This document shows positions 57,351-64,000 of a stretch of DNA of 64,000 nucleotides, piece after piece. A program made the translations under genes and the position numbers. The stretch lies in contig JALEMS010000004.1 of the NCBI GenBank assembly GCA_022768185.1, positions 29,092 through 93,091 of the forward strand, given 5' to 3'. This stretch comes from Clostridiales bacterium (lineage in GTDB: Bacteria > Bacillota > Clostridia > Oscillospirales > Oscillospiraceae). The notes beneath the pieces are model-generated. The model made no database searches and had not been told where the DNA came from. It was given only the letters and a program-made list of their open reading frames with translations. Numbering within the stretch: the first letter of the stretch is position 1; every line of letters starts with the position of its first letter.

Positions 57351-58231
57351 ATCAGATTCAAGTCCGTGCCTGGGCAAAGCTGAACCTGTCTCTGGACGTA
57401 ACCGGCCGCCGGGATGATGGCTATCATGAAATGCGCATGATTATGCAAAGCGCCAGCCTGTGCGACCAGCTGACGGTCACGCTCACAGAGGACGGTTCGT
57501 TTTCCGCCTCGACCAACCGGCGCTATCTGCCCAACGACGACAAGAACATCGCCGTGCGCGCCGCGCGCCTTTTTCTGACGGCAGCCGGCCTGCCGGACGC
57601 CGGCGCACACATTGCCATACGCAAACGCATCCCGGTCTGCGCCGGTCTGGGCGGCGGCTCGGCCGACGCAGCGGCGGTGCTGCGCGCGCTCAACCGGCTG
57701 ACCGGCGCCGGCATGACGTCAGACGAGCTGCGTGCGCTGGCCCTGCAGCTGGGGGCAGATGTGCCATACTGTGTGGAGGGCGGTACGGTGCTGGCCACGG
57801 GACTGGGCGAGCAGCTCTCTCCCCTGCCGCCGCTTCCGGACTGCCACATTCTCATCTGCAAGCCGCCGTTTCCCATCTCAACGCCGGTGCTGTTCCGCCG
57901 GCTCGACGCCGCGCCCCCGCGCCACCATCCGGACACCGCCGGCTTGATCGCCGCGCTGAAGGCGGGCGACCTGTCCGGACTGTCCCGGCGCATGTTCAAT
58001 GTTTTCGAGTTTGCGCTGCCTGACCGGCCACGCAGTGAGATCCGTGCACTGTGCTCGGAGCTGCTCGATCACGGCGCGCTCGGCGCGATGATGACCGGCA
58101 CAGGCTCCGCCGTGTTCGGCCTGTTCCGCTCACAGGACAAGGCAAAGCAGGCCCGGGCCGTGCTTGCCTCCCGCTGCGAGGCATGCTTCCTGGTCCGGCC
58201 ATTGCAGCATTATCCGGAAGAACCCGTATAA
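57347..58231 (+). CDS. ispE: 4-Diphosphocytidyl-2-C-methyl-D-erythritol kinase
   Basis: IspE phosphorylates CDP-methylerythritol in the MEP route to isoprenoids. A 294-residue GHMP kinase with the N-terminal AWAKLNLSLDVTGRRDDGYHEM, the ATP loop PVCAGLGGGSADAAAVL and the C-terminal GALGAMMTGTGSAVFGLF. It is translationally coupled to apgM; the metabolic link is through glycolytic precursors only. Confidence 0.96.
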   Translation: MNQIQVRAWAKLNLSLDVTGRRDDGYHEMRMIMQSASLCDQLTVTLTEDGSFSASTNRRYLPNDDKNIAVRAARLFLTAAGLPDAGAHIAIRKRIPVCAGLGGGSADAAAVLRALNRLTGAGMTSDELRALALQLGADVPYCVEGGTVLATGLGEQLSPLPPLPDCHILICKPPFPISTPVLFRRLDAAPPRHHPDTAGLIAALKAGDLSGLSRRMFNVFEFALPDRPRSEIRALCSELLDHGALGAMMTGTGSAVFGLFRSQDKAKQARAVLASRCEACFLVRPLQHYPEEPV

Positions 58232-58254
58232 AATTCGGAAGATCCGTCCACGAT
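58226..58254 (+). promoter_or_regulatory. Possible sigma-F-type promoter for spoIIR
   Basis: GTATA (58226-58230) and GTCCACGAT (58246-58254) are 15 bases apart and partly fit the sigma-F pattern. spoIIR is a known sigma-F gene in Bacillus. The match is imperfect. Confidence 0.3.
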
Positions 58255-58285
58255 TGAACTATCTCAGTCAGGGACGGATCTTTTT
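58239..58285 (+). terminator. ispE terminator
   Basis: AAGATCCGTCC (58239-58249) pairs with GGACGGATCTT (58272-58282), ending in TTTTT at 58281-58285. The next start codon is the very next base. Confidence 0.82.
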
Positions 58286-58909
58286 ATGAAAACAAAGTAT
58301 ATGGTAAACGGATTTCTGGAAACGGCACTGCTGACCGCACTGTGCGCCGCGCTGGCAGCCGGTGTCTGGGCGCAGGGCCGCGCCGGGCGGCTGGCAGAGG
58401 ATCTGGTTCGGCTGCACGTCGTGGCCGTATCAGACGACGCGCAGGAGCAGGCCGTCAAGCTGCGTGTGCGGGATGCGGTGCTGGCCTATCTGGAGCCGTC
58501 GCTCTCCGGACTGGACGACGCGCAGGCCGCCCGCGGCACGATCCGCGCGCATCTTGACGGCGTGCAGGAGGCCGCAGCAGCCGCCGCGGAGGGTCGGCCC
58601 GTTACCGTCACGCTCGGCCGCGAGTATTACCCCACTCGTGATTATGGCAGCTTTGCTCTGCCGGCCGGAGAATACTGCTCTCTGCGCGTCGTGCTCGGCG
58701 AGGGGCAGGGGCACAACTGGTGGTGCGTCGTATTTCCGCCGCTGTGCATGACAGCAGCAGAGTCTCCTGCAACCGAAGCTGTCGGCTCCGGGCTGACGGC
58801 TGCAGATGCCTCGCTCATCTCCGGGCAGGACGGCGACTATGTCATCCGCTTCCGTGCCCTGGAACTGTGGGGGCAGCTCCAGCATGCACTGGAGCAGCAC
58901 GGCAGCTGA
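58286..58909 (+). CDS. spoIIR: Stage II sporulation protein R
   Basis: SpoIIR is secreted from the forespore and triggers SpoIIGA to activate sigma-E in the mother cell. This 207-residue protein has an N-terminal membrane or signal segment (about 10-30) and the conserved RLHVVAVSDDAQEQAVKLRVRD and YGSFALPAGEYCSLRVVLGEG, then HNWWCVVFPPLC. The ATG at 58286 has no normal ribosome site; AGGGACGG inside the terminator stem is the only candidate. The ATG at 58301 is an alternative with no better site. Confidence 0.9.
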   Translation: MKTKYMVNGFLETALLTALCAALAAGVWAQGRAGRLAEDLVRLHVVAVSDDAQEQAVKLRVRDAVLAYLEPSLSGLDDAQAARGTIRAHLDGVQEAAAAAAEGRPVTVTLGREYYPTRDYGSFALPAGEYCSLRVVLGEGQGHNWWCVVFPPLCMTAAESPATEAVGSGLTAADASLISGQDGDYVIRFRALELWGQLQHALEQHGS

Positions 58910-58929
58910 AGCGCAGATTGCCTCCATCG

Positions 58930-58964
58930 CCCGGCCCCGCCTGCATGCGACAGGCGGGGCCGGG
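58930..58964 (+). terminator. Hairpin after spoIIR
   Basis: CCCGGCCCCGCCTG (58930-58943) pairs with CAGGCGGGGCCGGG (58951-58964). There is no T-run. Confidence 0.6.
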
Positions 58965-58965
58965 C

Positions 58966-58994
58966 TTGACCTTTCCTCCGCCGCCCGGTATAAT
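58966..58994 (+). promoter_or_regulatory. Promoter of the DUF4430/ECF pair
   Basis: TTGACC (58966-58971) and TATAAT (58989-58994) are 17 bases apart. No cobalamin riboswitch is recognisable in the short leader. Confidence 0.77.
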
Positions 58995-59024
58995 CTTCCA
59001 AAGCAAGCAAACGGGAGGGTGCGT

Positions 59025-59417
59025 ATGAAACGCTCTGCAAAATACTGGCTGGCGGGGCTGATGCTGGTCGTCGTGGCCGCGGCGATGACCCTGCTGTATG
59101 TGCACACGCGGCCGCAGGCGGACGTCGGAGAGAAAACACTCACCGTATCCGTCACCCATTCCGACGGCACGCAGCGCAGCTTCACCCTGCAGACGGACGC
59201 CGCCGATCTCTGGGACGCCATGGATGAGGCCGGCCTGATTGCCGGGACGGACAGCGCCTATGGCAAGTGGATCACACAGGTTGACGGCGAGACCGCCGAG
59301 GAAACGGCCAATCAGTGGTGGGTCTTCACGCGCGGCGGTCAGTGGGTGGACACCGCCTGCGACGCCACGCCCATTGCAGACGGAGAGTCCTATGAATTCT
59401 CGATCTATGCCGGATAA
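59025..59417 (+). CDS. DUF4430 (transcobalamin-like C-terminal domain) membrane-anchored protein
   Basis: A 130-residue protein with one N-terminal membrane segment (about 8-28) and an outside DUF4430 domain (LTVSVTHSDGTQRSFTLQT, ADLWDAMDEAGLI, ANQWWVFTRGGQW, IADGESYEFSIYAG). DUF4430 resembles the beta domain of intrinsic factor and transcobalamin. The next gene, overlapping by 26 bases, is an ECF S-component, so I infer a role in capturing a vitamin such as cobalamin. GGGAGGG precedes the ATG. Confidence 0.85.
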   Translation: MKRSAKYWLAGLMLVVVAAAMTLLYVHTRPQADVGEKTLTVSVTHSDGTQRSFTLQTDAADLWDAMDEAGLIAGTDSAYGKWITQVDGETAEETANQWWVFTRGGQWVDTACDATPIADGESYEFSIYAG

Positions 59418-59976
59418 GCCGCAGACCGGCGGCAGGCCGCGGCTGCGTGCGCGCCGCCTGGCTCTGCTGGCGCTGATGGCCGCAGGGATGAGCGCGGCGA
59501 AGGCGGTCATGGCCCCGCTGCCGAACATTGAGCCGGTAACGCTGCTGGTGATGCTGTGCGCGCTCGCTTTCGGGCCGCAGGCGTTTTATGCCGTTTACAC
59601 CTTTGTGGCGCTGGAATTTCTGCTGTACGGCTTTGGGATGTGGTCGTTTGCCTATCTGTACGTGTGGACGATTCCGGCAGTGGGCGCCATGCTGCTGCGG
59701 CGCTGCCGGTCGCGCTGGCCGTTCGCGCTGCTGTCGGCGGCGTTCGGACTGCTGTTCGGCGCGCTGTGCGCCATCCCCTATCTGTTTGTGGGCGGATGGG
59801 CCGCCGCCGTCTCGTTCTGGACCGCCGGCATTGTCTTTGATCTCATCCACGCCGCAGGCAATTTTATACTGGCCGCGCTGCTGCTGCCGCCGCTTCGCCG
59901 TCTGCTTGAGCGCCTGCAGAAAACAGATTGCGGCAGCACCGCCCATGCGATACGAAAAGAGACGGAGGATCAATGA
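59392..59976 (+). CDS. ECF transporter S-component
   Basis: A 194-residue membrane protein with about six hydrophobic segments after a short basic N-terminus. Family-like text: LALLALMAAGMSAAKAVMAPLPNIEPVTLLVML in segments 1-2 and FGPQAFYAVYTFVALEFLLYGFG. S-components bind a vitamin and use a shared EcfA/EcfT energizing module encoded elsewhere. The ATG at 59392 lies 4 bases after GGAGAG inside the previous gene; 59407 is an alternative. Cobalamin or a related compound is the likely substrate by context only. Confidence 0.83.
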   Translation: MNSRSMPDKPQTGGRPRLRARRLALLALMAAGMSAAKAVMAPLPNIEPVTLLVMLCALAFGPQAFYAVYTFVALEFLLYGFGMWSFAYLYVWTIPAVGAMLLRRCRSRWPFALLSAAFGLLFGALCAIPYLFVGGWAAAVSFWTAGIVFDLIHAAGNFILAALLLPPLRRLLERLQKTDCGSTAHAIRKETEDQ

Positions 59977-59985
59977 TCCTCCGTC
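59961..59985. terminator. Bidirectional terminator
   Basis: GACGGAGGATCA (59961-59972) pairs with TGATCCTCCGTC (59974-59985). It overlaps the ECF S-component stop and lies between convergent genes. Confidence 0.75.
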
Positions 59986-60005
59986 TTCCTGCGTTCCGTG
60001 CCGGT

Positions 60006-60743
60006 TCACACATTCCACTCCAGCAGCTTTCCCAGAAAGTGCGAGAGCTGCTCCGTCTGCGGGCTGGCAAACAGCTTCCCGCTCGGGCCGTATTCCATCA
60101 GCCGGCCCTCGCAGAGGAAGGCCGCCGTGTCGCAGGCGTGGCGGGCAAAGCCCATCTCGTGCGTGACGATAATGAAATCCAGCCCGTCTGCCTTCAACTC
60201 ACTGACGAGGTCCAGCACCTCGGTGGTGTACTCGGGGTCGAGCGCGCTGGTCGGCTCGTCGAGCAGCAGCAGCGACGGCCGCGCCGCAATCGCACGCGCG
60301 ATGGCCACGCGCTGCTGCTGGCCGCCGGAGAGCGCCGCCGGCTTCTTGTGCGCGTCGGCGCGCATGCCGAAGCGGTCGAGCAGCTGCCCGGCGCGCTCGC
60401 GCGCCTGCGCGGCAGCATAGCCGTGCACCTTCACCAGCGGCAGCACAATGTTTTCCTCCGCGGTCAGATGGCGGAACAGCCCGCCCTGCTGAAACACATA
60501 TCCCAGCCTTCGCCGGTATCGCGCCAGCTCCTTTTCCTGCCAGACGACCGGCTCTCCGCCCACGCAAAGCATGCCGCCGCTCGGCGGCAGCAGTCCGCCG
60601 ATGATGCGCAGCAGCGTCGACTTGCCGCCGCCCGATGGGCCGATGATCGCCAGCGTGCGCACCTCGTCGCACAGGTCGATGGGCTGCAGGACAATCCGCC
60701 CCTCGTCATACTGCTTGGTCAGTCCGCGCAGCTCAAGCCTCAT
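60006..60743 (-). CDS. Polar amino acid ABC transporter ATP-binding protein
   Basis: A 245-residue ABC ATPase of the GlnQ/HisP type. Walker A GPSGGGKST, Q-loop FQQGG, signature LSGGQQQRVAIARA, Walker B LLLDEPTSALDPE and the switch histidine in IIVTHEM are intact. It energizes the permease encoded just upstream, overlapping it by 11 bases. Confidence 0.95.
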   Translation of the reverse strand: MRLELRGLTKQYDEGRIVLQPIDLCDEVRTLAIIGPSGGGKSTLLRIIGGLLPPSGGMLCVGGEPVVWQEKELARYRRRLGYVFQQGGLFRHLTAEENIVLPLVKVHGYAAAQARERAGQLLDRFGMRADAHKKPAALSGGQQQRVAIARAIAARPSLLLLDEPTSALDPEYTTEVLDLVSELKADGLDFIIVTHEMGFARHACDTAAFLCEGRLMEYGPSGKLFASPQTEQLSHFLGKLLEWNV

Positions 60744-61518
60744 AGCGGAACCTCCTCTCCAGCCGTTCGCTGATGAAGGACACCGGCAGCGTCAGGCACA
60801 GATAAAGCAGACCCAGCACCAGATAACACTCGAACAGCCGGAAGTTTGCCGCGCTGATCTCGCGCATGGTCTGTGTCAGCTCGATCACCGCAATCAGCGA
60901 CAGCAGCGACGAGTCCTTGATAATTGAGGCAAACTGCCCCGTCAGCGCCGGCAGCGTGCGCGCCACCAGCTGCGGCAGAACGACATGCACCACCGCTTGC
61001 CGCCGCGTGAAGCCTACGGCCCGGGCCGCGTCGAGCTGGGTCTGATCCAGCGACAGCAGGCTGCCGCGGATGATCTCCGAAATGTAGGCCCCTTCAAACA
61101 GGGACAGGATCAGGATCCCCGCAACAAACCGGTTTTCGATGCCCCAGGCCGTACCCAGCAGATAGAAAAACAGATAGATCTGCATCATCAGAGGCGTGCC
61201 GCGGATGAACTTGACATAGACGCTGCACAAATACCGCACAAACAGCACCCGCGCGCTCTGCCCCACCGCGCACAACGCACCGAGCACAAGGCTCAGCACC
61301 AGACTGCACAGGCTCAGCGCCAGCGTCATCACAAAGCCCCTCCACAGGCGCACACGAACCTCGCCCAGAAAGGAAAAATCGAACACATACCCGATCGCGC
61401 GCAGCGACAGCCAGAACACCACCGCCAGCACCGCGCACACCAGCAGCAGATTCAACACAACAGCGGCAGGCGGAATGCTCCGCCTGCCGTCGCTTAAAAA
61501 CAGCTGTCTGATCTTCAT
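60733..61518 (-). CDS. Polar amino acid ABC transporter permease
   Basis: A HisM/GlnP-family permease of 261 residues with about five membrane segments and the EAA-loop text LDAARAVGFTRRQAVVHVVLPQ in parts, plus FIRGTPLMMQIYLFFY. A basic N-terminal extension of about 20 residues precedes the first membrane segment. GTG 61521 and ATG 61518 are adjacent; I use the ATG. Confidence 0.93.
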   Translation of the reverse strand: MKIRQLFLSDGRRSIPPAAVVLNLLLVCAVLAVVFWLSLRAIGYVFDFSFLGEVRVRLWRGFVMTLALSLCSLVLSLVLGALCAVGQSARVLFVRYLCSVYVKFIRGTPLMMQIYLFFYLLGTAWGIENRFVAGILILSLFEGAYISEIIRGSLLSLDQTQLDAARAVGFTRRQAVVHVVLPQLVARTLPALTGQFASIIKDSSLLSLIAVIELTQTMREISAANFRLFECYLVLGLLYLCLTLPVSFISERLERRFRYEA

Positions 61519-61528
61519 CACCGTCCAC

Positions 61529-62338
61529 TCAGCTCAGATCAAAGAACCACTTGAAGCCCAGCTCATCGAAGGCCGTCTTCTCCTCGGCAAGATACTTCTC
61601 GCTGAGCTTGTCAAAGCCGCCGTCGGCCGTGTACTGCGCAATGAAGTCGTTGAGCTGTCCAAGCAGCTCGTTGTTGCCCTTCTGCACGGCGACGCCCCAG
61701 TATTCCACGTCCTGGAAGGGAATAAAGATGGCCATGGTGGTGTCGGGATTCTGCTGCCAGTTGCGGTAAACCGTCAGCTGGTCGTACAAAAAGCCGTCGG
61801 CCTTGCCCTGCGTCACCTCGGTTACGCACGCGCTCTCGTCCGGCAGGCCAATGATCTCAGCGTTGGTCAGGTGCTCCTGCGCATAGAAATAGCCGGTGGA
61901 GCCGGTCTTGACGGCCACGCGCATGCCTGCCTGATTGAGGTCGTCGATCGACTCAACGCCGGAGCTGCTGTTGGCCAGAATCGCCAGAAGCGCGTTGGCA
62001 TACGGGTCGGAGAAATCAACCGTTTCCTTGCGCTTTTCCGTAATGGTCATCGATGAAATGACCATGTCGGCCTTGCCGGTCTGCAGGGCGGGGATCAGCC
62101 CGTCCCACGAAATGTTTTCAATCTGCACCTCACGGCCGATGTACGCGCCGAAATCCCTGCTGAAATCCACGCTGATGCCGCTCGGGTCGCCGTTCTCGTC
62201 CTTGGTCTCAAACGGCGGATAGGCCAGCTCCATCGCCACCACCAGAGGCTTGTCCTCCTGCGCAGGCTGTGCGCCGCAGCCGGTCAGGCACGCGGCCAGC
62301 AGCACCAGCGCCAGCAGCAGCGCGCTCCGTTTCTTCAT
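61529..62338 (-). CDS. Polar amino acid ABC transporter substrate-binding lipoprotein
   Basis: A 269-residue SBP_bac_3 protein. A signal peptide ends in the lipobox LTGC (near residue 20). The binding fold has MELAYPPFETKDENGDPSGI, DMVISSMTITEKRKETVDFSDPY in parts and VKTGSTGYFYAQ. It delivers a polar amino acid to the permease; the exact ligand cannot be read from sequence. GGGAGG precedes the ATG at 62338. First gene of a three-gene operon. Confidence 0.94.
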   Translation of the reverse strand: MKKRSALLLALVLLAACLTGCGAQPAQEDKPLVVAMELAYPPFETKDENGDPSGISVDFSRDFGAYIGREVQIENISWDGLIPALQTGKADMVISSMTITEKRKETVDFSDPYANALLAILANSSSGVESIDDLNQAGMRVAVKTGSTGYFYAQEHLTNAEIIGLPDESACVTEVTQGKADGFLYDQLTVYRNWQQNPDTTMAIFIPFQDVEYWGVAVQKGNNELLGQLNDFIAQYTADGGFDKLSEKYLAEEKTAFDELGFKWFFDLS

Positions 62339-62367
62339 TTGTTTTTTCCTCCCTCTTTCTCTCGATT

Positions 62368-62382
62368 GGGACAAAATGTCCC
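62368..62382. promoter_or_regulatory. Palindromic operator candidate
   Basis: GGGACAAAATGTCCC is a perfect palindrome around one central base. It lies between the amino-acid transporter promoter and its start codon. The regulator is unknown. Confidence 0.45.
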
Positions 62383-62395
62383 ATCTATTGTCCAA

Positions 62396-62424
62396 ATTGT
62401 ACCATGTCCGTGTGCAGAATGCAA
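62396..62424 (-). promoter_or_regulatory. Promoter of the amino acid ABC operon
   Basis: On the minus strand TTGCAT (62424-62419) and TACAAT (62401-62396) are 17 bases apart. Confidence 0.6.
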
Positions 62425-62451
62425 CCTTCTTGTCCAAACCGCTTGTGTGGC

Positions 62452-62500
62452 TTGACAATGCGGCGCTCCGTGTTATAATATCGTTTAACGATATTATAAC
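62452..62500 (+). promoter_or_regulatory. PadR gene promoter overlapped by a perfect operator dyad
   Basis: TTGACA (62452-62457) and TATAAT (62474-62479) are 16 bases apart. A 29-bp palindrome, GTTATAATATCGTT (62472-62485) with its complement at 62487-62500 around one central T, covers the -10. This is the expected form of an autoregulatory PadR site. Confidence 0.78.
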
Positions 62501-62527
62501 GCAATATTGCAGAGGGAGGTGCGTGCC

Positions 62528-62851
62528 ATGCCGAAAAAGTCGCTGGAAAGCCTGACGGAATCCATGTTTTACGTGCTGATGGCCTTTGCCAGCGGCAGCA
62601 TGTGCGGCACGGACGCCGCCGGCTTCATCGAGCGCCGCACCTGCGGCCGCATCCGGATGGGGCCGGCCACGCTTTACACCATCCTCGGCAAGTTTGAAAA
62701 GGAAAAGCTCATCGAGGAGATCGGGGTCGACGGCCGCCGCCGCACCTACCGCATCACCGCCCGCGGCGCGCAGGCGTATGAGGCGGAGCTGGCGCGGCTG
62801 CGTCAGTGTGTGGCGGACGCCGAGGCAGAGAACGGAGGCAGCAATGGCTGA
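62528..62851 (+). CDS. PadR family transcriptional regulator
   Basis: A 107-residue PadR protein with a winged helix (SMFYVLMAFASGSMCGTDAAGF, MGPATLYTILGKFEKEKLI) and a short C-terminal helix (AQAYEAELARLRQCVADAE). The ATG at 62528 follows GGGAGG. It overlaps the next gene by 8 bases, the usual PadR-DUF2812 arrangement, so it probably represses itself and its neighbour. Confidence 0.92.
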   Translation: MPKKSLESLTESMFYVLMAFASGSMCGTDAAGFIERRTCGRIRMGPATLYTILGKFEKEKLIEEIGVDGRRRTYRITARGAQAYEAELARLRQCVADAEAENGGSNG

Positions 62852-64000
62852 AGCAACAAAAACGGTTTACCGGCTCCCCCCATGCCCGAGCTACGACGTG
62901 GAGGGTATGGAAAGCTGGCTGAGCGATTTGTCGTCGGAAGGCCTGTTTCTGACGAACGACGGCTTTTTCTGTGGGCTGGGCCACTTTGAGCGCCGCGCAC
63001 CGCAGCGGATGCGTTACCGGCTGGAGCCGGCGCCGAAGCAGATCGGCACCTTCTCCGCCAACGGCTATGAGCCGGACGCCGACGCCGTGGCGCTCAGCGA
63101 GGCGTTCGGCTGGGAATACGTGGCCGACCGCGGTCAGTTTTTTATCTATCGCACCGCAGACCCCGCCGCGCGTGAGCTGAACACCGACCCGCAGGTGCAG
63201 GCGCTGGCGCTCTCCGCCGTCATCCGGCGCGAGCGCGGCTCCATCATCTCCACGCTGTTCTGGGTGCTGATCTACCCGCTGGCCTGCATCCGCGGCCAGC
63301 TTCTGCTGCCGATGCTCGACGGCGGAACGTGGTACGTTCTCTTCAGCTTTGCGGTGCTGACGTGGATGCTGGCCCGGTCGCTGGCACAGGCGCTGCACCT
63401 GCGCCGGCTGCGCCTGCGCCTGCAGCAGGGTGAGATCGACCACCGACGCCCCTGGCGGCCGCGCGTGCTGCGGCATCGGGCCGCGTCCGCCGCGACGGTG
63501 CTGCTGTGCCTGCTGTGGGTCGTACTGTCGCTGCAGCAGTTCGGCAGCCGCGTGACGGACGAGGGCTACACCGCGCTGAGCGACTTCCCCGGCCAGGCGC
63601 CGTTTGCCACGATGGCCGACCTCGCCCCGGAGGGGCGCTACACGCCCCAGGACATGGGCAGCTACACCAACCGCGTCCGGCAGTGGAGCGACCCGCTCGC
63701 ACCGCGCGCGATCTGCTGGGCGGAAAACACCGACGTCCGCCTGCCAGACGGCCGCATTCTGAGCGGCGGCTATTACGTGGACTACTACGAAACGCGCTGG
63801 AGCTGGGTTGCCCGCGAGGCGATGCGGGAGCTCTCCCGCCCCACACACTGGCGCGAGAAATACGAGCCGATCGACCTGTCACTGGCGGATGTGGACGAGG
63901 CGTTCGCCTATTATGACTCCGTCCATTTCCCCACGCTGGTGGTGCGCAAAGGCCGCACGGTGATGCGTGTGCGCTTTTTTCAAACCTCGCCCCAATACAC
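62844..64000 (+). CDS. DUF2812-type membrane protein, cut by the window end
   Basis: The frame is open from 62844 to the last base: 385 codons with no stop, so the C-terminus is outside. Residues about 1-115 fit DUF2812 (TVYRLPPCPSYDVEGMESWL, YRLEPAP, AFGWEYVADRGQFFIYRT). Two membrane segments follow (about 133-150 and 160-175) and a third near 210-225, then a large extracytoplasmic-looking domain. CGGAGG precedes the ATG. DUF2812 proteins are regularly encoded next to PadR; the function is unknown, possibly membrane stress sensing. Confidence 0.82.
   Translation, partial: MAEATKTVYRLPPCPSYDVEGMESWLSDLSSEGLFLTNDGFFCGLGHFERRAPQRMRYRLEPAPKQIGTFSANGYEPDADAVALSEAFGWEYVADRGQFFIYRTADPAARELNTDPQVQALALSAVIRRERGSIISTLFWVLIYPLACIRGQLLLPMLDGGTWYVLFSFAVLTWMLARSLAQALHLRRLRLRLQQGEIDHRRPWRPRVLRHRAASAATVLLCLLWVVLSLQQFGSRVTDEGYTALSDFPGQAPFATMADLAPEGRYTPQDMGSYTNRVRQWSDPLAPRAICWAENTDVRLPDGRILSGGYYVDYYETRWSWVAREAMRELSRPTHWREKYEPIDLSLADVDEAFAYYDSVHFPTLVVRKGRTVMRVRFFQTSPQY

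Overview
The window looks like chromosome from a high-GC (roughly 60% or more), strictly anaerobic, spore-forming member of the Clostridia, most like an Oscillospiraceae-type gut bacterium. The support is indirect but consistent: sporulation genes (yunB, yabP, yabQ, spoIIR), a CODH-like protein beside an [FeFe] hydrogenase, a 2-hydroxyacyl-CoA dehydratase activase-type giant protein, meso-diaminopimelate dehydrogenase, ThyX instead of ThyA, a class A RNase P RNA, and strong Shine-Dalgarno sequences before nearly every gene. I see no tRNA, rRNA, CRISPR array, prophage or insertion sequence. Almost all of the window is core or stable accessory chromosome.

Layout. 1-2.5 kb: a zincin-RimI fusion, tsaD and radC. 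2.6-6.0 kb: a divergent CooS-like protein and an [FeFe] hydrogenase as a gene pair. 6.2-11.0 kb: ddh, secG, ktrB-ktrA and a double-domain thyX. 11.3-12.5 kb: a TetR regulator and a truncated radical SAM gene that ends abruptly against a convergent operon. 12.6-19.1 kb (minus strand): murD, a PLP lyase, yunB, ligA and malic enzyme. 19.25-19.6 kb: rnpB, divergent from murD. 20.0-29.3 kb: a ten-gene Mrp/MBH-type cation antiporter operon with four NuoL/M/N-like subunits and no redox module. 29.6-33.8 kb: the 1411-residue activase/dehydratase protein. 33.9-37.6 kb (minus): yabP-yabQ-divIC-S1 protein, then a J-domain protein, a DUF5685 protein and a zinc-ribbon protein. 37.8-38.8 kb: murI and a DUF6472 mini-gene. 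39.0-46.1 kb (minus): an XRE regulator, feoA-feoB, and two LysR-plus-target modules (one target a MATE pump, the other an unknown 83-residue protein). 46.5-53.3 kb (minus): a complete but rearranged F1Fo ATP synthase operon. 53.6-60 kb: a serine hydrolase, ilvE, apgM-ispE, spoIIR, and a DUF4430 protein with an ECF S-component. 60-62.3 kb (minus): a polar amino-acid ABC transporter. 62.5-64 kb: a PadR regulator and a DUF2812 membrane protein cut by the window end.

The bioenergetic genes form the most unusual theme. The CODH-like protein keeps every cluster ligand I can align but has lost the two acid-base residues needed for CO oxidation, and it is paired with a ferredoxin-domain hydrogenase. 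The antiporter operon follows the Mbh gene order but replaces the hydrogenase module with extra ion-pumping subunits. The ATP synthase has its alpha subunit fused to a second b subunit and the C-terminal domain of delta, and a short epsilon without the inhibitory helices. The c subunit lacks the Na+-coordinating Ser/Thr, so I infer H+ coupling, with the Mrp complex handling Na+.

Two genes appear broken: a LysR gene with a one-base insertion in a C4 run, and the radical SAM fragment. Gene identities rest on recognised motifs and family knowledge. No database search was run.
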